DNA of 24,019 nt from the NCBI GenBank assembly GCA_964200075.2, contig CAXNAA020000232.1:1-24019 (forward strand), in the 5' to 3' direction. Under the pieces are notes generated by a model. That model saw only the letters and a list, made by a program, of their open reading frames with translations, was not told the DNA's origin and made no database searches. Below are positions 1-9,347 of the stretch, piece after piece; position 1 is the stretch's first letter, and each line of letters opens with the position of its first letter. The translations under genes were made by a program, and so were the position numbers. This stretch comes from Sphacelaria rigidula. Lineage: Eukaryota; Phaeophyceae; Sphacelariales.

Positions 1-66
1 CCCACCCGGGTTGGTTGGGTGTGGGCATCCCCCCGCCCTCCCTTCCGGCTTACAACACTATGAAGT

Positions 67-82
67 CCCCCCCCCCCCCCCC
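67..82. repeat. C16 homopolymer
   Basis: Sixteen C on the + strand near the left edge, outside any exon I can support. Confidence 0.93.
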
Positions 83-171
83 TTCTGACTTTTGATACAT
101 CGCTTTGGTGAACCCCCCAAGGTAGACAAGTTACCCGAATGAGTATGGCATTTCCCCACTACTGCACATAC

Positions 172-285
172 ACCCTGTGTTGACCACTTGCGAAGCATGT
201 CTATTCCATGATCTTCTTCGGCTCGTTTCAGCGATTGCATGGTTTCGGTACTTTCAAACCACATTGCCCAGGGCGTAAATACCGT
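172..285 (-). CDS. Exon 25: possible further downstream exon
   Basis: Thirty-eight codons ending at a good donor, CAGGGT|GTATGT. The acceptor is uncertain: AACGAG|ACG keeps phase 0 with exon 24, while the better-looking CTTACGCAG|C at 316 would need two bases from an unknown exon. The peptide contains WFESTETMQSLKRAEEDH and LRKWSTQ, charged but with aromatic residues absent from the rest of the chain. It could be a C-terminal, non-repeat segment. Confidence 0.42.
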
Positions 286-679
286 CTCGTTCGTCACAAC
301 CGTTTCAACGGTGGAGCTGCGTAAGTTGGATCAGGTTACCAATTGACGACTATAGAGCCAGTTCTTGTGACTCATCCAGGCTTCTCTTGCATCACCACAA
401 TCGACCAACCAATCCCAATACAAGCGTCACTTGGAGGTGCCAAAGCTACCCCCCTTTCCCTCCTTCCAACACGCTGTCCCCACGGCCGTTTCATATGTAT
501 AAAATCCTTTTCGAGAAATCTGCCGAGCCTTCGAAGAGACTGGCCACGCCACAAAGACTCCAGTCTAAAAACGTTTTGCGTTTAAAGTGTTTCAAATCCT
601 GCTCGGGTCCGCTAGATCCGCCGTTCGCTTATCCCCTCCCTGGGACCACCTCCCCCCCCCCCTGGTACGATTGCCTCAC
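286..679. other. Intron or 3' region after exon 24
   Basis: No convincing exon. A minus-strand open block at about 410-525 (SLRRLGRFLEKDF) has a CCAG acceptor-like site but no donor in the needed phase. Confidence 0.4.
652..662. repeat. C11 homopolymer
   Basis: Eleven C on the + strand, about 18 bases downstream (in gene direction) of the exon 24 donor; on the RNA this is a G run just inside the intron. Confidence 0.9.
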
Positions 680-841
680 CTGTTCCGCATGTTGCTCTTG
701 AAGTCTTTTGAGGGTATCTTCTGCCTCTTGCTTAGCGGCTGCTGCTGCCGCGGCGGCCGCGGCTGCTGCATCCCGCGCCTTAGCCTCTTCTTTGGCACGT
801 ATCGCTGCAGCACGGGCGCGACTTTCTTCTTGCAGACGGAT
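680..841 (-). CDS. Exon 24: polyalanine-containing coiled coil
   Basis: Fifty-four codons, phase 0 at both ends. The acceptor is GCGTTGCATAG and the donor GAACAG|GTGAGG. It starts IRLQEESRARAAAIRAKEEA, then has a run of 12 alanines encoded by mixed GCx codons, and ends KRLQEQHAEQ. The Ala run lies in a GC-rich imperfect palindrome (CCGCGGCGGCCGCGG). Because the codons are mixed, the run is probably old or selected rather than a fresh triplet expansion. The + strand is open here only because of the repeat. Confidence 0.82.
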
Positions 842-1013
842 CTATGCAACGCAGCGGTCCACACAGCGTACACCGAACAAGAAACTAGGCTCGACACATA
901 TATGAGTGTATGGCAATCGAAACGGGTGGCGCCTAAGTATACGTGAGCCGACCGTCCGTGTAGCATGTATACGCTACCGAACACGCCCTAGTTGCGGACC
1001 AGGAGGAAATGAC

Positions 1014-1112
1014 TCGCAGGGTTCGAAAATTCTCGTCAGACAACCCGCGGTTGTACTTCTTCAATGCGTCACGTATCACAGCTAGAATATCCTCCCCAGA
1101 CATACGTATTCG
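1014..1112 (-). CDS. Exon 23: weaker exon candidate
   Basis: Thirty-three codons if the donor is CTGCGA|GTCATT, or 45 codons if it is TCG|GTAGCG at 976-977; both are phase 0. The acceptor is ACTCAACAG. The peptide RIRMSGEDILAVIRDALKK then YNRGLSDENF is amphipathic but less Ala/Glu-rich than its neighbours. The chain stays in frame with or without it. It may be a real exon of a different segment or a chance ORF. Confidence 0.45.
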
Positions 1113-1634
1113 CTGTTGAGTAGGTGTACTTCAACAAATATCACCACCTGAAAGTGCGTCTAGAGTTTTCATGTATGACCAAACTAGCACTGTCATTTCA
1201 TCCGTGAGGGATCTCTTTGTTGCTGCTGCAATAGGCTAACATACGATAGCACATGCGATTGCAAACAAACGCATGGAAAGACTGGCGGGGTAGTCGCTAC
1301 AACGCAAGGTGGTCTGACGAGAGTTTACTCTCCTGCCACCGCAGTACCTAGCCCCGAAAGTGTGGTCGTTGTGTGGGCAGACAGGGGTAACAAAGGGAAA
1401 AAAAAAACACAGCGAGAAAGCCATAGTCTAGCGGAGGACATAAATACGCGCAAAAGAGCGAGGGGAAGATAGAGTGAAAGAGATGGATAGACAGAAAGAC
1501 GGGCAGACATACGAGAAGACGAACGCAGAACCAGGCCAAGGCCCGGGCTCACACCGAGACCCAGACCTGGACCCAAACGCAGACACAGGATTATACAGGT
1601 AGGCAGATAGAGATAAATACAGCAGATATGGGAC
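1113..1634. other. Intron between exons 22 and 23
   Basis: Purine-rich on the + strand from about 1440 to 1620, with loosely repeated AGACAG and a short A tract near 1400. Minus-strand ORFs here are Leu/Phe/Ser-rich shadows of that bias. Confidence 0.5.
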
Positions 1635-1709
1635 CTTTTCGTTGTGAAGGTGATTTTCCAGGGCGGCCATCTGCGCGGCCTCCTCCTCCGCCAACTTCTT
1701 TCTCGCCGC
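1635..1709 (-). CDS. Exon 22: short coiled-coil exon
   Basis: Twenty-five codons, phase 0. The acceptor is GACATACACAG. The donor GAAAAG|GTCCCA is weak and is chosen because it keeps phase and ends the helix-like peptide AARKKLAEEEAAQMAALENH. The frame stays open beyond it into sequence unlike the rest of the protein. Extending to a GTATTT donor downstream would leave two bases that exon 23 cannot match. Confidence 0.68.
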
Positions 1710-2700
1710 CTGTGTATGTCGCAAACCATAGTGGGGGTTGGGATTAGGGGTCAGTGATGGGGTTCGTGTTGATCGAGACAAATTTATTCTGAACAAAGCT
1801 GAGCTGTGGCTGGGGGGAAGAACCGGAAACCCGTGGAGAATTCGACAACGGGTCTCCGTCAAGGCATCTTGTCGCAATATATAAAGAAGGCCCATTGCTT
1901 TCATGCTTAGCCCACCACCCTCACGGTGAGCTGGACGTGCCCGCGCTTGGCAGTTGTTTTGCTTTCTCGATGATCAGCTGTGCGGAAAACAGACTACTGA
2001 TAGTCGCGTGAACACCTGATGAAATGAATGGGCGACCAATTTTGCAAGCGATAATGTCCGGTCGGGTTGCGTAGCGCACATCAATAATGATAAAACCTGC
2101 AACCCCTTTAGCAAACTATAAGGTTCGCGATGTGTCGCACGGTAAGAGGAGGCTGACACTGGAATAGCTACAGCAGGAATCACGATCACCACTGAAACCT
2201 CGTCCCGAACGGTTTGTTGTACCAGCTTGGAATGCAGCCACGCTAGAGGTGATGATAAAATATACGCCCAAAGAACTCTCGGTATGCTATCATGGCTCAA
2301 TCGTAAGCACGACTGAAAATATTTGAGTGCTGCACATGTTCTGGACGATCCTACCTGAATGACCACTACGTCCCGTCAGAATCGACGCCACCGACAAAGC
2401 TCATCTCAACTTGTCTTCTCTTTGGCTTCATTTACCGCGACTCGTTACATGAAATGTACACACATGAGCACGATCCGGCACGGTACACCGTTTCGCGCTG
2501 TAAGCTTCGGTTCGCCGTGACATGCATCAGATCTCATCAGAGTTGCATGCTACCGAAGAGAGCAAACATAACATAGGTTTCCCTAAACCTTCTGTACAAC
2601 ACCGCTGACTTGGTATACACCACATTTCGTGGCGTTCCATTGAGACGACTTAACATAACGAGCTCTGCGATGTACGGTTTCTCTGGGCGGATTTTCATAC
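1710..2700. other. Intron between exons 21 and 22
   Basis: Nearly 1 kb with no exon, repeat or RNA gene that I can support. The 130-codon ORF at 1974-2366 has no flanking splice sites in phase and no helix-like composition. Confidence 0.5.
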
Positions 2701-2799
2701 CTTCACTTGCTCGGCGGTGGCGTTGTCCTTCTGCAGCTGCTCCTCGCGCTCCTGACGCTTTTTGGCCAGTTTTGCCGTCAGTCGTTGGCCCTGGACGGC
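2701..2799 (-). CDS. Exon 21: coiled coil with basic motif
   Basis: Thirty-three codons, phase 0 at both ends. The acceptor is AATTCCGACAG and the donor GTGAAG|GTATGA. The basic motif covers residues 4-21: GQRLTAKLAKKRQEREEQL. It then ends QKDNATAEQVK. This is the most downstream clear copy of the motif. The introns on both sides (353 and 991 nt) hold no other convincing exon. Confidence 0.8.
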
Positions 2800-3152
2800 C
2801 TGTCGGAATTCGGAATCGACGAACTTAAGGCAAACGACCTTCCAAGACCAGAACAGTATATCTGATATTTCGGAATAGTGGAGAGCTCAAGATTCTTCTC
2901 TCTTCTCTCGGATCGCGAATTCGCAACACATGATGAAAGGATCATCCCAAAATATTTCGTTAAAAAAAAGTGACCCTCACGCCGCGAAGTGAAATGTATA
3001 CATGTGGTTTACAATGCTTTCATTTCGACGCAATGAGTTAAACGTGATGGGGACTGGCATACGGACAATCTGCGAACCAACCCGCAGGCAAGGCGAACAC
3101 GACTTCAAGCGTCGGCCCATGTGCATTCGATTTCCGCCCAATCAAATCACAC
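2800..3152. other. Intron between exons 20 and 21
   Basis: Mixed sequence with short A and T runs; nothing else seen. Confidence 0.5.
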
Positions 3153-3279
3153 CTTCGCCTTGTCCAGGTGCCCCTCAAGCTCCTTCGTACTCTTCTCATG
3201 CGCCTCTCGTGCGAGCCTGGCCCGGGTTTCGGCGTCATCTATGGATCTTTGCGCGGACGCGCGAGCTGCAGCCTCAGCC
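3153..3279 (-). CDS. Exon 20: Ala/Arg-rich coiled coil after phase-2 intron
   Basis: One base plus 42 codons. The acceptor is GTCTACCAG and the donor GCGAAG|GTGTGA. After the shared Arg codon it begins AEAAARASAQRSIDDAETRA and continues RLAREAHEKSTKELEGHLDK. A later in-phase AG (GGGCTGAG|GCT) would delete two codons and make the exon phase 0, but it would not fit the two bases left by exon 19. The intron upstream in the transcript is strongly pyrimidine-rich on the sense strand. Confidence 0.8.
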
Positions 3280-3339
3280 CTGGTAGACGACGGCACAAAA
3301 CGAAACGCAGCCAGTCGTCAACACATCAGAGGAGACGGA

Positions 3340-3530
3340 GTGAGGGGCGAGAGACAACAAGAGACAGACAAAGATATAGACAGGGACACGGACCGGGACA
3401 GAGACATCGAAAGAGAGAGCGAGGGAAGGGGGGGGGGGGGAGGTAGGGCAGGCAGACAGGACAATATAGACGCCCATAGACAGATGAACAAGAAAAGAGA
3501 AGAAAAAATTACACGGCATGAAAACGATTA
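3340..3530. repeat. Purine-rich degenerate GACA/GAGA tract
   Basis: Loosely repeated GACAGA, GGGACA and GAGAGA words on the + strand, pyrimidine-rich in the RNA. It lies about 60 bases upstream of the exon 20 acceptor in gene direction. A similar tract is at 1440-1620, just after the exon 22 donor. Confidence 0.55.
3428..3440. repeat. G13 homopolymer
   Basis: Thirteen G on the + strand in a purine-rich block in the intron upstream of exon 20. Confidence 0.9.
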
Positions 3531-4207
3531 GACTAGAGAATCCCAAATATGATATCTTGCTGGGTTTTCACGTTTTCTGTTACATGCATGCAATTCGTAC
3601 ACTTTCAGGCTACGAAACAGTCGAGGCTGTTGAAGGGGGGAAGGGGGGATTGCAAAGGTGGATTTATTGAGTGATTGATTGTCGCACTTTTACGGACCCC
3701 CCAGGGATGCAGCCGTCGTCTAATGATGGACGCACCCGAGACAAAACGGAACTGAAACACTCGCTCAAGAAAAAATGAAAAAACAGAACAGGTATAACAG
3801 AACAAAAATAGTATGCTAAGGCCTGAAAAAAAAAAATAACTAATGAAAAAGGAAAGAAAATAAAAGCAAAGAACGAAATGACCGGTCTCTGCCACATGGC
3901 TTCGGCGAAAACGGTTTTACGCAGAGCTACACTCTTACCCAGTCGTGGAAAACAAAACAAAAGGGCCAAGAACACACACACATATACAGAGAGAGAGAGA
4001 GGTGGGGAAAAGGGAGAACAGAGAAGATGGCGGGAGAGTACACGATGAGAGTCAAGGGCTTCTGTCGAATAACGAGCAGCGAGAAAAAACAAATCGGCGG
4101 CTCATGACGTTGAAAACTCAAACATTTTCGGACGCTGCACCGCTGTCACGCAGCAGAATATGTTTAATTACATCTCGGAAAATCCAACCCGAATACTCGC
4201 TCTGTAC

Positions 4208-4317
4208 CTGGCCTGCTTTTGAGCTGTCTCTTCCAAAGTTTTGCACAGTTCTCTGGCATGCTGCTCCTCTAATTCCCTCAGCGCCGCCTTGCGTTCGTTC
4301 TCAACATCTTTCTCCAC
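4208..4317 (-). CDS. Exon 19: coiled coil, ends in split Arg codon
   Basis: Thirty-six codons plus two bases, too short for an ORF call. The acceptor is GGGCGGTAG and the donor GGCCAG|GTACAG. The peptide starts VEKDVENERKAALRELEEQH and ends TLEETAQKQA. The closing AG pairs with the leading G of exon 20 to make AGG, arginine. This is the third phase-2 intron, at the same kind of position (Gln-Ala-Arg) as the exon 4/5 junction. Confidence 0.8.
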
Positions 4318-5386
4318 CTACCGCCCAATGTATACAAAAAAAGCACAACTCATGAAACCAGAACCACATGGTATCTTCTCACACATCATCGCAGCTATGA
4401 AGGTGTCATCGACACAAAACAAAGCAGGTGCGGTGGCCGAACCGAGTTATCAGCATATAATCTAGTCGCTATCTTTGCTGTTTAGTTTGACACGACAATG
4501 CAGCAGAGTAGTCCAGTACTTACTGCTGCTGTCACTTTCGAGATGGATTTGCGGCTTTCACCACAAGGCGCCTGCGGGCAGGGACCAGGTCGGTCTAGTG
4601 TATCGTAGTTGGTGGAGTACAGACATCCCTGGCCGTAACAAAAGTTCGAAATCCACTTTTATGGGAAGTCCAGCCGGCACGCCGCTGAATTGACGCCGTT
4701 GGAGACATTCTTCGATGAACAGGGTCGTTTGGGAGTGTAAGGTTCTCTTTCTTGAGAGGCCGAGGTACAAACCCCACGCTGCAACCAACATGTCCCACGT
4801 GAGTGGCAAAATGCCAACAGTATGTAGGACTCAGACCTTCGTTCGATCCCACAGAAAAATATTCGCTGGTGCTCGTTGCCACAGAGCGCGGAGAGCCGCG
4901 GCGTTTGCCCCCGCGTTGGCTGCTACGGCACTCGGTTCGACTCACCGAGTGCGACACATACCGTAGGTGAAACATGCGAGTTCTTTTGCCCCACTTGTTC
5001 GTGTTTATAGCCATAGGCTGGGCTAGGCGCACTTCGCAGTAATCTCTGTGAGTCTCTGGTTTGTGGCCAACGACGTCGCGCTGAAATTTACGAGACACAA
5101 GCACATCATTACTCGAACGCGTTGAGTGGATTCAATCACGCCCGAAAATACGGCGCATAAATGTGTGTGATATCCTCACAGTGCAGCCCCTCAGTGTGAC
5201 GTCCTCTCCACGGTCGAGCGATCCTTGTGAGCTGCCTAATGCCCAAGCTAGTTCTTAAAAAAGACCCACCGGTATAACCGTGGGTTTTCCCAACAGGTTA
5301 TTCTACTAACTTGATGTTGCGAATAAACTCCTTCCAACCTTAAAATGGTTGCTGGCCTTGTAGTTTAGCGCGGCCCTTGACCGTAC
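4318..5386. other. Intron between exons 18 and 19
   Basis: Contains the perfect hairpin at 4928-4952. Several ORFs on both strands overlap one another without splice support. Confidence 0.5.
4928..4952. repeat. Perfect 8-bp hairpin with T-arm-like loop
   Basis: GCACTCGG and CCGAGTGC enclose TTCGACTCA. The loop starts like a tRNA T loop (GGTTCGA) but there is no A box upstream, so it is listed only as a hairpin in the intron between exons 18 and 19. Confidence 0.6.
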
Positions 5387-5509
5387 CTGTCTCTTGCTTG
5401 CCTCCGTTCCTGCGGCGGCCAATTTTTCGTCACGCTTTCTTGCAAGTTTTTCCAGGAGAACCCGCTGCCGGACCTTCCGCTGAAGCTCCATGGTTTCCTC
5501 GAGATCCCG
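5387..5509 (-). CDS. Exon 18: coiled coil with basic motif
   Basis: Forty-one codons, phase 0 at both ends. The acceptor is ATCATGCAG and the donor AGACAG|GTACGG. An ATG lies within the acceptor sequence, so the block could be read as beginning with Met; frame and neighbours favour an internal exon. It begins RDLEETMELQRKVRQRV and holds the basic motif at residues 15-30 as RQRVLLEKLARKRDEKLAAA, followed by GTEASKRQ. This matches the motif, Ala-Gly turn and polar helix order of exons 8, 10 and 13. Confidence 0.82.
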
Positions 5510-6386
5510 CTGCATGATCGTTCAACACGAAGAAAATGGTTGACTATCGTACGGGCAGAGTGGTCAACGCATTACGCGCCAAAAAATTACAGCCGTTCAA
5601 TGCAGCCGCGAGCAAGTCGGGAGCGCTTATGGTGTGCTGGAAGGAGGAGTATAGGAAAATCAAGCCCAGCGAAAACGTTCGTCACAGATGTTCGAAATGT
5701 ACATGTGCGCGTGTGCGAGCGATCAAGGAAGAAACAGTTTCGTTGCATCTAGTGCGCCGCGCGGAGTATCGCAAAACAAAGTACAGTAGGTGAAGAGTCG
5801 TATTCTGAAGGCGCGATTGCGGTCGTGAGAAGAGCATTATTATGCAAAGAATACCTTGGACTATTTTCGCACGACGGACCCCGAAATCCTAGTGAGAATA
5901 TACCGTTGTTGATCTTTACGAATACCCCCCTGCACCTAATAGTGATTAGCACACGAGTTTTTGGACCCCTCGAGTTTCTCGGAATCTGCGGCAGCTACAC
6001 CGCTTAAGGCCACGCAGGCACGGGACGTTGTGTCCGTGGAAGTGTACCATGATCTTCGACAGAAAATTTTTCCCCCCCCCGAAAAATCGCAACGTCTCCT
6101 GTATCCAGAGAAGAAAATTGTGGGTACCAAACTTTTCAGTCAAGGCAGGGGATATACCATACCCGATGTCCTACGGTTCTCCAAAAGCTTGTCAAAACAC
6201 ATAGCGTCATTCATTACATGAAGATTGCCTGAAATTCCACGGTGAAAATGTAGCAGTTTCTTGGTTTACCCCGCCAAAAACGCTTGTCTGAAAACCTTAT
6301 ACCGCTGAAGCCAAATGCCGCCGAGCATGTCGAAGCTGGAAAACAAAACTTTGAAATAAAGTAATGGTACACGGAATACACCTCAC
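5510..6386. other. Intron between exons 17 and 18
   Basis: Contains a C9 run near 6072. A minus-strand block near 5960-6010 (AAADSEKLEGSKN) is slightly exon-like but has no matching donor. Confidence 0.45.
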
Positions 6387-6475
6387 CTGGTGGGCTTCAT
6401 GTCGCCGACGCAGGCGTCCCACCTCGGCCTCCCCGGCTTGCCTCGAGGCGTGTGCTGTCAGTTGATCTGCACGGG

Positions 6476-6476
<1 letters not shown>
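6387..6476 (-). CDS. Exon 17: short exon behind a dinucleotide-repeat acceptor
   Basis: Thirty codons, phase 0 at both ends. The donor is CACCAG|GTGAGG. The acceptor AG directly follows a run of 19 AC units on the sense strand, in the place where a polypyrimidine tract normally lies. The peptide starts ARADQLTAHASRQAGEAE and ends RLRRRHEAHQ, with an Arg cluster close to the donor. An ATG reading from upstream would cross the repeat as a Thr-His run and is not supported. Confidence 0.74.

Positions 6477-6478
<2 letters not shown>

Positions 6479-6516
<38 letters not shown>
6479..6516. repeat. (GT)19 microsatellite
   Basis: Nineteen uninterrupted GT units on the + strand. On the sense (minus) strand this is an AC run that ends two bases before the exon 17 acceptor AG and takes the place of the polypyrimidine tract. 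Confidence 0.95.
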
Positions 6517-6517
<1 letters not shown>

Positions 6518-6557
6518 CGTGACCCCGCCAGGCCGAGCACGACAACACAGAGCAAGT

Positions 6558-6909
6558 GTAAGGAACGGGAAGGACGTCGCGGGTGAAGTTAAAGTATGGA
6601 AACATGACTACATCTCTCGAGTCTTACCCCTCGGGAGATACCGAAGCTTCAACGACTGAGCAGATCCTTGGAAGGCCCCGGTTACTGACCCCTAATCGTG
6701 CTGGCTTGCCGACTATGTGACAAAGCAAAAACGTACCAGCACCGGGAGAAAGCCGCGGGTCAAGTAGAAGTATGGAAAATATGACGGCACCTCTCGAGTC
6801 TAACTCCTCGGGGGAGCCGAAGCTCCAACGACCGAGCAGATCCTTCAGGCCGCGGGTGCTGACACCTAATAGTGCTTGCTTGCCGACTATGTGACAAGCA
6901 AAAGCGTGC
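6558..6909. repeat. Head-to-tail tandem duplication, 176-bp period
   Basis: Two adjacent copies, about 6558-6733 and 6734-6909. Anchors 176 bp apart are CGCGGGT (6578 and 6754), with CTCGAGTCT, GAGCAGATCCTT and CTTGCCGACTATGTGAC also repeated. By eye they agree at roughly 80-85 %, with small indels. Each copy contains CTCGAG and an imperfect inverted CTCGGG. It lies in the intron between exons 16 and 17. A 163-codon minus-strand ORF (6624-7115) covers most of both copies and shows the repeat as CHIVGK twice; I do not call it a gene. Confidence 0.85.
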
Positions 6910-7948
6910 CTACCGTCGCAGGCGACTGAATACTTTTGTGTTAGCCAGCCCACGCAATTACGCCCACAGTCAACAATAGGTGAGAGCTTGACATGCCCTG
7001 GATAACATGTAAAGAGCTTGGCTCCTGAAGGCTCAACTCCGATTTTTAATCTACGATGGCGAAGAGCTACATATTTTTTTCTGTGACCTATTTTTGCTGG
7101 ATAACTCGTGGTCATGACTTTTCAAAGCACTACTGTTTGTTAGGCAGACCACCTTTCTCCAGGTAACTTACACTCTGCTGCCGGCGAAGTGGTGTCATTC
7201 GTCAGCAATTTCTGTTGTTCACTCGGCTACTTTCGTATCCTTACATGTTGAATCGGCGCAGGTGTGGCGTTGACACATCGACCCACTTTGTTCAAGGTTC
7301 AAGCAAAGTATACGGTGAAGCACGCGGGGTTCAGGCTCTCACCAGGTCACCGCCCGTGGTCAGCGCAACTCGTCGAAACATGCGTGTCGTGTACACAAAC
7401 AAGTATGATCCGTTTAGCCGCTTTTTATGATGCATGCGCGCAATGATGGTTCGTCAGCTGAACGTGTGTGTGCTGGAAAACGCCTTCGTTTCCACATTTT
7501 CTGAAGGATCTGCCGACCTCACGCCACACGACTTGCTCTATTCATGCTCGCTACAGTCGGGGGGTCCTTTCAGAAGGCTGCCTCGATGAAACCCGGTGGC
7601 ATTTTCCAGGATGATAACACTCGCGAACACGACTACACAAGATAACATGTACATCGTGGCGCTCGCGCGATAAAGCTGGTGATCGCTTCGAAGAGGGCAA
7701 AATCGTTGTGCGCTCGGCGGCCGTGAGAGAGTCTCTGAGTATATACAGGGTTAAATCTCCCTTGTTGGGTATGTATTCCGATAAAACGCATGTGTCCACA
7801 CTTCATGCTCTTGCCTCACTAACTCTTATCGAAACCAAATAAATAATCATTCCGGCACATATTTTAGTGCTGTCCGCTGATATCTTTGTTTCGTTTCTCT
7901 GGGTACTTCCGCCACACTCTTGACAGTAAGCGAATGCACAATCCTTAC

Positions 7949-8020
7949 CGCTGATTCACGGTCGGCAATCAGCTTGCGTTCTGCCTGCATACGATCTTCC
8001 GCGTCCTGTTCGAGATTTTC
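7949..8020 (-). CDS. Exon 16: short coiled-coil exon
   Basis: Only 24 codons, phase 0 at both ends, and too short to be seen as an ORF. The acceptor TTCCCCGCAG is strong and pyrimidine-rich and the donor TCAGCG|GTAAGG is near consensus. The peptide, ENLEQDAEDRMQAERKLIA then DRESA, is charged helix. The downstream intron is 1472 nt, long for this gene, and holds a tandem duplication and a GT microsatellite. Confidence 0.75.
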
Positions 8021-8646
8021 CTGCGGGGAACAGCACGTCGAAGGGGAACAAGTCAGCGAGATGAAGTGCGGTAGAAGGGAGACGGGGACATCATAAGCGT
8101 GCTGGCCAGATTGATGGTGATTGACTTCTTTGGGTCATCTCGTTCGCAATGTTCGAGACGATATTTAGTACTCATTTTGCTTGGCCGGCGAGGACTAAAC
8201 TCTTCAAACCCGACATTTCCTGTACTTCCGGGCATTTTTTCACTCGTAGTTGTTGTTTTTTTCGGAGATAAGAAGGTTTGCCAAGAGAGGCGCCATTCAA
8301 TTTACAGCAGTGACTACAGCTCGATTCAGTCAATCTCTCAATGCATGAGGAGTAGAATACTCGAAGCAGGATGTACACATGAAAAGAAATGTACTGTAAC
8401 AATCCTCGCCGCACGCCGTGTCACTTGTAACATAATTGCACCGTCTCCTTCCTGCACGCCGTATTGTTGTTGGACATATTTTCACAGCAGCGACTCCTTC
8501 TTGAGTTTCGTATATACTGCAAATGTTGAGCTCATTCTTTGGGTGCCATGTCTTGGGTTTACGATCGATAAAGTGTGTGCAATTCATCATGACTTGTTTC
8601 CCTTAGCTTATTATTGGCTTGTGATTATGTTGCATACTGCGCTTAC
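8021..8646. other. Intron between exons 15 and 16
   Basis: Covered on + by most of a 231-codon ORF rich in Ser, Cys, Phe and Arg, judged fortuitous. Nothing else seen. Confidence 0.5.
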
Positions 8647-8763
8647 CGCAAGCTTTCGCTGCTCTCGAGCCCCTTCTTCGTCCAGTCGCGCAATCTCACG
8701 TTCCACCTCTTCCTTGTTTGCTTTGCTCTTCTTCAACTGCGCTTCCCTCTGCATCTTCCGTTC
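8647..8763 (-). CDS. Exon 15: Lys/Glu-rich coiled coil
   Basis: Thirty-nine codons, phase 0 at both ends. The acceptor is AACCGCGACAG and the donor CTTGCG|GTAAGC. It starts ERKMQREAQLKKSKANKEE and continues VEREIARLDEEGAREQRKLA, a strong charged helix. The + strand carries a 231-codon ORF across this exon and the intron next to it (8099-8794); I treat that as antisense coincidence. Two AG-flanked exons with clean donors lie on either side. Confidence 0.82.
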
Positions 8764-9152
8764 CTGTCGCGGTTCGTTGCGTTGCATGGGTTGATGATGT
8801 CAAAGTGCTAGCGTTGTAACCATCGACGGGGTTTCTGTTAAACCTGCCCGTGTTAAGGAACGGTACCGAAGGTTTGCTAAAGGGAACTTTTATTCCAGCG
8901 AAACGCTCCTTATCGTTCCGCATTCTTCTCTGATGGAACACATCAACTGTGGACAGACGGTCCAACCAATACTGATCGATGATTTACCACACGAAACGTC
9001 CCTTGAGCATACAGCTCTTCTCACGAAGGAGGAAGCATGAAAAATCGCTCCACAAAACTTACTCAAACGCTTCGGGCGTCCACAAGAAACGTTCAAGAGA
9101 TCCACACTTGCACATCTCAACACTTCGGGTCGAAATACAATCAGCATGCCAC
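8764..9152. other. Intron between exons 14 and 15
   Basis: No further exon or repeat seen. Confidence 0.5.
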
Positions 9153-9347
9153 CTTCAGCGATGCTGCTAGCACGTCTTTGCGCCTTCGTTTCGTGTCTTC
9201 CAAGCTCCTTGATAGCTCCTGGAGTGCCTTCTCGTGTTCCTGACGCAGCTTACGCCCCGCATCGTGCCTCTCCTCCGCCATCATTTCTTCCGCCAGAGCA
9301 CTCTGACGGGCTGCGAAAAGTTGCGCTTCAGCGTCCGCCGCAGCAAT
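9153..9347 (-). CDS. Exon 14: long uninterrupted coiled coil
   Basis: Sixty-five codons, phase 0 at both ends. The acceptor is TGTAAATAG; the donor CTGAAG|GTGGCA is below average. It has no proline and one of the clearest heptad patterns in the gene, including EHEKALQELSRSLEDTKRRR near residues 38-57. The start is Ala-rich (IAAADAEAQL) and two Met residues sit near position 22. The length and continuity suggest a rigid rod segment. Confidence 0.83.

Larger units (their letters stand above)
3280..4207. other. Intron between exons 19 and 20
   Basis: Strong strand bias: purine-rich on + through most of 3340-4090, including a G13 run, an A10 run near 3828 and a GA run near 3990. Minus-strand Phe-rich ORFs reflect the bias. 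Confidence 0.55.
6477..7948. other. Intron between exons 16 and 17
   Basis: The 1472-nt intron holds the GT microsatellite and the 176-bp tandem duplication. From about 6910 to 7948 I see no exon; a strong-looking GTAAGT near 7170 leaves the wrong phase. Confidence 0.5.

Noticed and set aside
410-525. Minus open block SLRRLGRFLEKDF
   Set aside because: CCAG acceptor-like site present, but available donors do not give the phase needed to bridge exon 24 and the 172-316 candidate.
708-905. + strand polyalanine ORF
   Set aside because: It is the reverse of exon 24's GC-rich alanine run; the minus strand has matching splice sites and a coiled-coil frame.
4928-4952. T arm of a third tRNA-like element
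   Set aside because: The hairpin loop starts TTCGA but is nine bases long, and no A box or tRNA-like head lies upstream.
6624-7115. 163-codon minus ORF over the tandem duplication
   Set aside because: No splice sites in phase with exons 16 or 17, no recognisable domain, and its repeat structure comes from the DNA duplication.
8099-8794. 231-codon + strand ORF, the longest in the window
   Set aside because: It runs antisense through exon 15 and the whole neighbouring intron, its composition is Ser/Cys/Phe/Arg-heavy without domain features, and its end mirrors the exon's charged codons.
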